A stretch of DNA of 64,000 bases from Tersicoccus sp. Bi-70 (GTDB lineage Bacteria > Actinomycetota > Actinomycetes > Actinomycetales > Micrococcaceae): positions 558,001 to 622,000 of the forward strand of contig NZ_MIEU01000016.1 in the NCBI RefSeq assembly GCF_001968825.1, given 5' to 3'. The stretch's first letter is position 1. The number at the start of each line of letters is the position of its first letter. Below, in pieces: positions 59,199-64,000 of the stretch. A program made the position numbers and the translations under genes. Under the pieces are notes generated by a model. That model did not search any database, was not told the origin of the DNA, and saw only the letters and a program-made list of their open reading frames with translations.

Positions 59199-62096
59199 AT
59201 GGCCAGATGGAATCATGCTGCCACCGGGTCCGTCGAGGACCCCCAGCCACGCCCGCGAGGCCTGCGTCGCCTGTCGGCGGCGGTCACCCGGCGCAAGCCG
59301 CTCACGATCGTGGCGGCCAGCTGTGCGCTCGTCCTCGCCGGGGGCGGCATCGCCGGCGCCTCGACGCTGGCGTTCACCCAGCCGCACGTCGGGGACCAGA
59401 CCGCGAAGGGCGAGCAGGTCTCGTCCAACCAGGTGATCAACCCGCTCGGCGACCGGCTGATGACGCCCTTCGGCAAGATCATGGGTTCGACCGTCAGCCC
59501 CGGCGGTCGCTACCTGGTCGGCACCAGCACCGACCGCTCGGTGGCCCTGCAGGTGTTCGACCTGAAGACCTACCGACCCGTCGCGGCGGCGGGCACCCTG
59601 ACCGCGGCGGCGTTCTCGACCGCCGCCGCCAACGCCGGCCACGCGGACATGGCCTACCAGAAGATCGCCGACGGCTCGGTGGGCCAGGAGGGCCCGGTCT
59701 TCTCCCCCGACGGGAAGTTCCTCTACCAGCCGGTCGCGACCGGCCTCGTCCGCTACCCGTTCAACGCGGACGGGTCGCTCGGGGCCGGCACGAAGATCAG
59801 CATCCCGACCGTGGACGGGAAGCAGTCGCTCACGGCGGGCATGGCGTTCTCCCCCGACGGCGCGACGCTGTACGCCGCCGTCAACGGGCAGAACAGCGTC
59901 GTCGCGCTGGACCCCACCGCGGGCACCGTCAAGCAGACCTGGGCGACCGGGATCGCCCCCCGCCAGCTCCGTTTCGTCGGCTCGAAGCTGTACGTCTCGA
60001 ACGAGGGCGGCCGCAAGGCGGCCGCCGGCGAGACGACGATGGATTCCTACGGCACGGCCGTCCCGGCCGATCCCCGGCTGGGCACCTCGACCACGGGCAC
60101 GGTCAGCGTCATCGACCCCGCGAACGCCTCGGCGCCCGTCTCCTCGATCGACGTCCAGCTGCACCCGACGGCGATGTACCGGAGCGGCTCGACGCTCTAC
60201 GTCGCGAACACCAACAGCGACACCGTCTCGGTCGTGGACACCCGCACCGACACGGTCAAGCAGACCATCGCGACGCAGCCCTGGGCCTCCTCGACGGTCG
60301 GGTACGAGCCGACCGGCATCACCATGCAGGGCGACCACCTGCTCGTCTCCCTCGGCCGGGCGAACGCGATCGCGGTCTACCAGGTGAACAAGCGCGATCC
60401 CCGCGACCCGGCCAGCTTCATCGGCCTCCTCCCGACGGACTACTACCCCGGCGACGTCACGACCAACAACGGCAAGGTCGTCGTCACCAACGTCCGGGGC
60501 ATCGACGCGCGGGGCCCGGAGTTGACCTTCTCCAAGGGCCCGGGCACGACGCCGGCGACCGGTCACGGCACGCACTCCACAACCGCGTCGCTCACCCGGT
60601 TCACGCTGCCGGACGACCACCAGATCCGGAAGGACACCGCGACGGTGTTCCAGCAGAACGGGTGGGACCCGACGAAGACCAAGCAGGCGGAGGGCGCGAG
60701 CGCCGCGCACGTCAAGCCCGTGGCCGTGCCGAAGCGCATCGGCGACCCGTCGACCATCAAGCACGTGTTCCTCATCGTCAAGGAGAACCGCACGTACGAC
60801 CAGGTGTACGGCGACATGAAGCAGGGCAACGGGGACGCCTCGCTCGCCCAGTTCGGGGCGAAGGTGACCCCGAACCAGCACGCCCTGGCCAGCCAGTTCG
60901 GTCTCTACGACAACACGTACGACATCGGCACCAACTCGGCCGAGGGTCACAACTGGATGATGCAGGGCGACGACCCCGCGTACTCGGAGAAGAGCGCCGG
61001 CGAGTACAAGCGCTCGTACGACACCGAGGAGGACGTCCTGGGTCACCAGCGGTCCGGCTTCCTGTGGAACGCGATCCAGTCGGCCGGTAACACAGCCCGC
61101 AACTACGGCGAGTTCCTGTACGGCGAGGGCAAGCCGGCCGGCGCCACCTGGCAGCAGTACTACTGCGCGGCGAAGAGCACCATGGCCGGCGGGGACCCGA
61201 AGCAGCTGTTCACCCCGGACATCCAGCTGCACGCGAGCTCGGTGATCCCGTCGCTGAACGCCATCACCGACCCGAACGCCGCGCCGTTCGACCTGCAGAT
61301 CCCGGACATCTACCGCTACGAGACCTGGAAGCACGACTTCGAGGCCAACGGCCCGAAGAACTTCCAGATGACGTGGCTGTCCAGCGACCACACGGGCGGG
61401 CCGGCCGACCCGGTGGCCCAGGTCGCGGACAACGACCTGGCGGTCGGGAAGATCGTCGACACGATCTCCCACTCGAAGTACTGGAAGGACTCGGCCATCT
61501 TCATCGCCGAGGACGACAGCCAGGACGGCGCCGACCACGTCGACGGCCACCGCGCCCCCGTGCAGGTGATCAGCCCGTACGCGGCGCACGGCAAGACCGT
61601 CAGCACCTTCTACTCGCAGATCAACATGATCCGCACCATCGAGCAGATCCTTGGCGCCCAGCCGCTGAACCAGAAGGTCGCCGCCGCGACGCCGATGCTC
61701 GACGCGTTCACCACCAAGGCGGACCTGCGGCCCTACACCGCGGTCCCGAACCAGGTGCCGCTCACCCAGGGCGTGAAGACCGCCCCGGAGTGCGGGCCGG
61801 ACTCGCTCGGCCAGACCGGTGCGGCGGCCGCGGCGGTGCAGCGTGCCTCGGCGAAGGAGACGGCGGTGCCCGCCTCGATGCGCGGTATCGCGGAGCAGTG
61901 GACGGAGTGGGCGGCCGACCAGCACGCCACGGGCAACGGTGCGAAGGAGGACGTCGCCAACCCGTACCTGTTCAACCGGTGGACCTGGTACCAGACCCAT
62001 CACTGGACCAGCCCCTACCCCGGGGACGCGAAGATCTACGGGCCGGACGACGTACCGGGCATTCCGGCCGGCTCGACCGACCACGAAGACGGGTGA
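59199..62096 (+). CDS. Exported beta-propeller phosphoesterase
   Basis: Large exported or anchored protein of 965 residues. A hydrophobic segment at 35-57 acts as signal or anchor. About residues 70-480 form a seven-bladed-propeller-like region with YVTN-type repeats (TGTVSVIDPANASAPVSSID, then LYVANTNSDTVSVVDTRTDT). From about 515, HVFLIVKENRTYDQVYGD starts a phosphoesterase (AcpA/phospholipase C-like) domain, followed by SAEGHNWMMQGDDPAY and IAEDDSQDGADHVDGHRAPV, whose Asp and His residues should bind metal. It probably removes phosphate from lipids or other esters outside the cell. AACAGGAG precedes the ATG. No other phosphate genes are adjacent. Confidence 0.88.
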   Translation: MARWNHAATGSVEDPQPRPRGLRRLSAAVTRRKPLTIVAASCALVLAGGGIAGASTLAFTQPHVGDQTAKGEQVSSNQVINPLGDRLMTPFGKIMGSTVSPGGRYLVGTSTDRSVALQVFDLKTYRPVAAAGTLTAAAFSTAAANAGHADMAYQKIADGSVGQEGPVFSPDGKFLYQPVATGLVRYPFNADGSLGAGTKISIPTVDGKQSLTAGMAFSPDGATLYAAVNGQNSVVALDPTAGTVKQTWATGIAPRQLRFVGSKLYVSNEGGRKAAAGETTMDSYGTAVPADPRLGTSTTGTVSVIDPANASAPVSSIDVQLHPTAMYRSGSTLYVANTNSDTVSVVDTRTDTVKQTIATQPWASSTVGYEPTGITMQGDHLLVSLGRANAIAVYQVNKRDPRDPASFIGLLPTDYYPGDVTTNNGKVVVTNVRGIDARGPELTFSKGPGTTPATGHGTHSTTASLTRFTLPDDHQIRKDTATVFQQNGWDPTKTKQAEGASAAHVKPVAVPKRIGDPSTIKHVFLIVKENRTYDQVYGDMKQGNGDASLAQFGAKVTPNQHALASQFGLYDNTYDIGTNSAEGHNWMMQGDDPAYSEKSAGEYKRSYDTEEDVLGHQRSGFLWNAIQSAGNTARNYGEFLYGEGKPAGATWQQYYCAAKSTMAGGDPKQLFTPDIQLHASSVIPSLNAITDPNAAPFDLQIPDIYRYETWKHDFEANGPKNFQMTWLSSDHTGGPADPVAQVADNDLAVGKIVDTISHSKYWKDSAIFIAEDDSQDGADHVDGHRAPVQVISPYAAHGKTVSTFYSQINMIRTIEQILGAQPLNQKVAAATPMLDAFTTKADLRPYTAVPNQVPLTQGVKTAPECGPDSLGQTGAAAAAVQRASAKETAVPASMRGIAEQWTEWAADQHATGNGAKEDVANPYLFNRWTWYQTHHWTSPYPGDAKIYGPDDVPGIPAGSTDHEDG

Positions 62097-62148
62097 GCCG
62101 CACCGACCGACACTGAGCGGCGGCACTGACCGGCGCTGACCGGCAGAC

Positions 62149-62201
62149 GCACGACACCGACGGCCACCTCGGCTCTCTCGAGGTGGCCGTCGGTGTCGTG
62201 C
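62149..62201 (+). terminator. Terminator of the phosphoesterase gene
   Basis: A perfect 23-bp stem with a seven-base GCTCTCT loop lies about 50 bases after the stop, the longest perfect hairpin in the window. Confidence 0.85.
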
Positions 62202-62267
62202 CGAGACCTGGTCACGCCCGGCCCGAACCGAGGGCCGACATGGGTGACCGCCACCTAGGATCGGCCC

Positions 62268-62804
62268 ATGACGGCACGGCTCTACGACCTCGCCTCCACC
62301 TGGACCTTCGCGACCGGCGTCGGGCAGGTGTGGGACGTGATCGCCGACCCCGCGCTGGACTGGTCCGCGTGGTGGCCGGGCTGTACCCCCGCACGGCCCG
62401 TCGAGCGGTCGTGCGAGCAGTCGGCCGAACGGTCCGGAGCCGGCGGGACGTCGCGGGAGGACCTGCTGCTCGCCTCGACCGCCACCTTCGACTTCCACGC
62501 GTCGCTGGGCTACACACTGCGCATCTCGTTCCACGCGACGAGGGTCGAGCGGCTGCGGGAGGTGGCCTTCGACGCCGGGGAGGACCTGACCGGCACGGGT
62601 CGGGTGGCGCTCACCGCTCGGGCCGACGGCGGTACCGACGTGGTCATCACGTGGGCGGTGAGGCCCGCCAAGCGCTGGATGGTCGCGCTCAGCCCGATCG
62701 CGGCACCGGTGTTCACCCTCGCCCATCACGCGATGATGCGTCGGGGCGAGGCCGGGCTGCGCCGGCATCTGGCGGAACTGGTACGAGACACCGATCGCCG
62801 GTAG
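62268..62804 (+). CDS. SRPBCC-family protein (polyketide cyclase-like)
   Basis: Protein of 178 residues with a START-like fold: LASTWTFATGVGQVWDVIAD at the first strand and helices, the WWPG motif near 36, YTLRISFHATRVERLREVAF strands, and a long C-terminal helix (RRGEAGLRRHLAEL). Such proteins bind small hydrophobic ligands. The ligand is unknown. No partner gene is visible. Confidence 0.85.
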   Translation: MTARLYDLASTWTFATGVGQVWDVIADPALDWSAWWPGCTPARPVERSCEQSAERSGAGGTSREDLLLASTATFDFHASLGYTLRISFHATRVERLREVAFDAGEDLTGTGRVALTARADGGTDVVITWAVRPAKRWMVALSPIAAPVFTLAHHAMMRRGEAGLRRHLAELVRDTDRR

Positions 62805-62826
62805 GTGCGGGCGTCGGAGGAACGAG

Positions 62827-62900
62827 AGCCCCCTGCCGGATTCGAACCGGCGACCCTCTGTTTACAAGACAGATGCTCTGGCCGACTGAGCTAAGGGGGC
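62827..62900 (-). tRNA. tRNA-Thr (anticodon TGT)
   Basis: On the minus strand: acceptor GCCCCCT with AGGGGGC, D-arm GCTC/GAGC, anticodon stem TCTGT/ACAGA around loop CTTGTAA (anticodon TGT), T-arm GCCGG-TTCGAAT-CCGGC, discriminator T. CCA is not encoded. Confidence 0.96.
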
Positions 62901-63015
62901 GGGTGCCGCGTGCACCGCGGGTGCGCGTGGCGGGCCGTGCGGGCCGGCCCGTGAGAACGAGGCCGTCCAAGGCTAGCCCACGGCACCGGCGCCCGGTGCC
63001 GTGGGCCGGAGAGGC

Positions 63016-63909
63016 CTACTTGCGGGCGTCGATGATCTTCTGCGCGAAGCCGGTGAAGTCACCCGAGTTGCTCCAGCGCTGGCCATCGACGAACACCGTC
63101 GGGGTACCGGTCACGCCGTCGGCGCGACCCTGGTCCGTCAGGTACTTCACGAACGGGCGGTAGGTGCCGTCGTTGACACAGCTGCCGATGTCACCCGCTC
63201 CGGCGGTGCTGGCGATCTCCTTGAGCTTGTCGTTCGACAGGCCCTCACCGCCTTCCTGCGGCTGCTGCTCGTAGGCGCTGCTGAGGAAGGCCTGGAGCTT
63301 GGTCGGAGCGGAGTTCGCCACGCAGTAGGCGGCGTTCGCGCCACGGGAGGAGTAGTTGGTGGTGGACGCGGAGCCGTCGAGCAGGTTGGTCACCCGGTAC
63401 TCGACGGTGGCCTTGTTGTCCTTCATCCACGTGTCCAGCTGGCTCGCGTAGGAGGCCTCGAAGTTCTTGCAGACCGGGCAGGCGAGGTCGACGAAGATGA
63501 CGATCTGGGCGGGCTTGCCAGACGCGGCCTTCTCGACCCCGTGCGGCACGGGCTGCGCGGACCCGCTGGCGCTGGCGCTCGCGGTGGGCGACTGCGTGTC
63601 CTTGACGTTGACGTCGCCGGACGCCGGCGAGGTGGCCAACTGATTCGGCTTGACCAGGGTGACGCCGCCGTAGGTGTTGGTGTTGGCCGGGCGAGCGCCC
63701 GAGTCCGCCACCTGGCCGCGGATGCCGTTCGCCACGATGAAACCGATGACGACGGCGATCACGGCGACGGCCGCGACGATGCCCCAGATGGTGAACATGC
63801 GGTTCCGGCGTTCACGCTTGCGCTGCTGCTCCCGGATCACCCGGGCCCTCTCGCGTGCGGCCGACTGGCGCTGGGACTTGGTCTGACGGGGTTCGTTCTG
63901 CGGACTCAT
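63016..63909 (-). CDS. Membrane-anchored DsbA-like thioredoxin protein
   Basis: Thiol-disulfide oxidoreductase-like protein of 297 residues. A Lys/Arg/Gln-rich cytoplasmic N-terminus of 37 residues precedes one helix at 39-62, then a Ser/Ala linker, then a DsbA-like thioredoxin domain with the active site CPVC at 144-147 in FVDLACPVCKNFE and the cis-Pro in VTGTPTVFVDGQRW. An inserted helical domain between has two further Cys. It probably helps fold exported proteins. GAGGATGC precedes the ATG. Confidence 0.9.
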   Translation of the reverse strand: MSPQNEPRQTKSQRQSAARERARVIREQQRKRERRNRMFTIWGIVAAVAVIAVVIGFIVANGIRGQVADSGARPANTNTYGGVTLVKPNQLATSPASGDVNVKDTQSPTASASASGSAQPVPHGVEKAASGKPAQIVIFVDLACPVCKNFEASYASQLDTWMKDNKATVEYRVTNLLDGSASTTNYSSRGANAAYCVANSAPTKLQAFLSSAYEQQPQEGGEGLSNDKLKEIASTAGAGDIGSCVNDGTYRPFVKYLTDQGRADGVTGTPTVFVDGQRWSNSGDFTGFAQKIIDARK

Positions 63910-64000
63910 GCATCCTCGAGAATCGGACGGCGACACGGCGCAAGGGCCGAAGGACACCTCATTCTAGGCAGCCACCCTGAACGCTCGCCGACGGCACGTA

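Overview
The window is chromosomal DNA from a high-GC Gram-positive actinobacterium, most likely order Micrococcales and plausibly family Micrococcaceae (Kocuria, Micrococcus, Citricoccus or Arthrobacter-like). The evidence is strong G/C bias at third codon positions, frequent GTG starts, a DtxR/IdeR-type iron regulator, the actinobacterial families DUF3027, DUF3263 and WXG100, an XPB helicase pair, a solitary GroEL with a GGM tail under a CIRCE operator, and a dimethylglycine oxidase resembling the Arthrobacter globiformis enzyme. The genus is inferred. No prophage, CRISPR array, integrase or transposase is visible.

Bases 1-7080 form a betaine catabolism island. On the minus strand an FAD reductase, a Rieske oxygenase and a dimethylglycine oxidase (cut by the left edge) form an operon. 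A Rieske ferredoxin and a BCCT transporter are transcribed divergently from an A/T-rich, palindrome-containing intergenic region. Together they would import a betaine, demethylate it with a three-component oxygenase and oxidise dimethylglycine. A zinc formaldehyde dehydrogenase near 57 kb could remove the formaldehyde released. Bases 7096-11500 hold an MFS-flavin monooxygenase pair, then a fumarylacetoacetate-hydrolase-like gene beside the 3' remnant of an FAD aromatic hydroxylase, which looks like a decayed aromatic-degradation operon.

From 11.5 to 26.4 kb come a secreted metzincin-like protease with five LGFP repeats, sucCD, pcrA, tRNA-Arg(CCT), an RraA-like protein, an ABC exporter, a GH38 alpha-mannosidase and moeA. 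From 26.6 to 30.1 kb there are three cell-wall hydrolase genes: a C40 gene with a broken frame, a C40 gene behind a c-di-AMP riboswitch and GTGAC direct repeats resembling MtrA sites, and an M23 gene lacking a zinc-ligand Asp. The ideR-like gene and serC follow.

From 32 to 42 kb come MFS, DUF3027 and cold-shock genes (overlapping operon, minus strand), a small membrane protein, the helicase-associated protein and XPB (plus strand), a two-component system and a WXG100 protein. From 42 to 50 kb come an RNase HI fusion, an ArsR-CDF metal efflux operon with an operator over the start codon, a DUF4031-HD fusion, a 68-bp near-palindrome of unknown nature, groEL, a GNAT acetyltransferase, DUF3263 and ung. 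From 50 kb to the end come a ThrE-like exporter, a FemAB-like transferase, a LysR-substrate-domain protein with an RG-rich tail, a LigC-type ligase and LigD-type polymerase, formaldehyde dehydrogenase, an LCP ligase, a propeller-phosphoesterase, an SRPBCC protein, tRNA-Thr(TGT) and a membrane-anchored DsbA-like protein.

Most genes are ordinary core genes. The best leads are the three-component betaine demethylase locus, the cell-wall hydrolase cluster with stacked regulation, the 68-bp palindrome and the orphan terminator near 53.2 kb.
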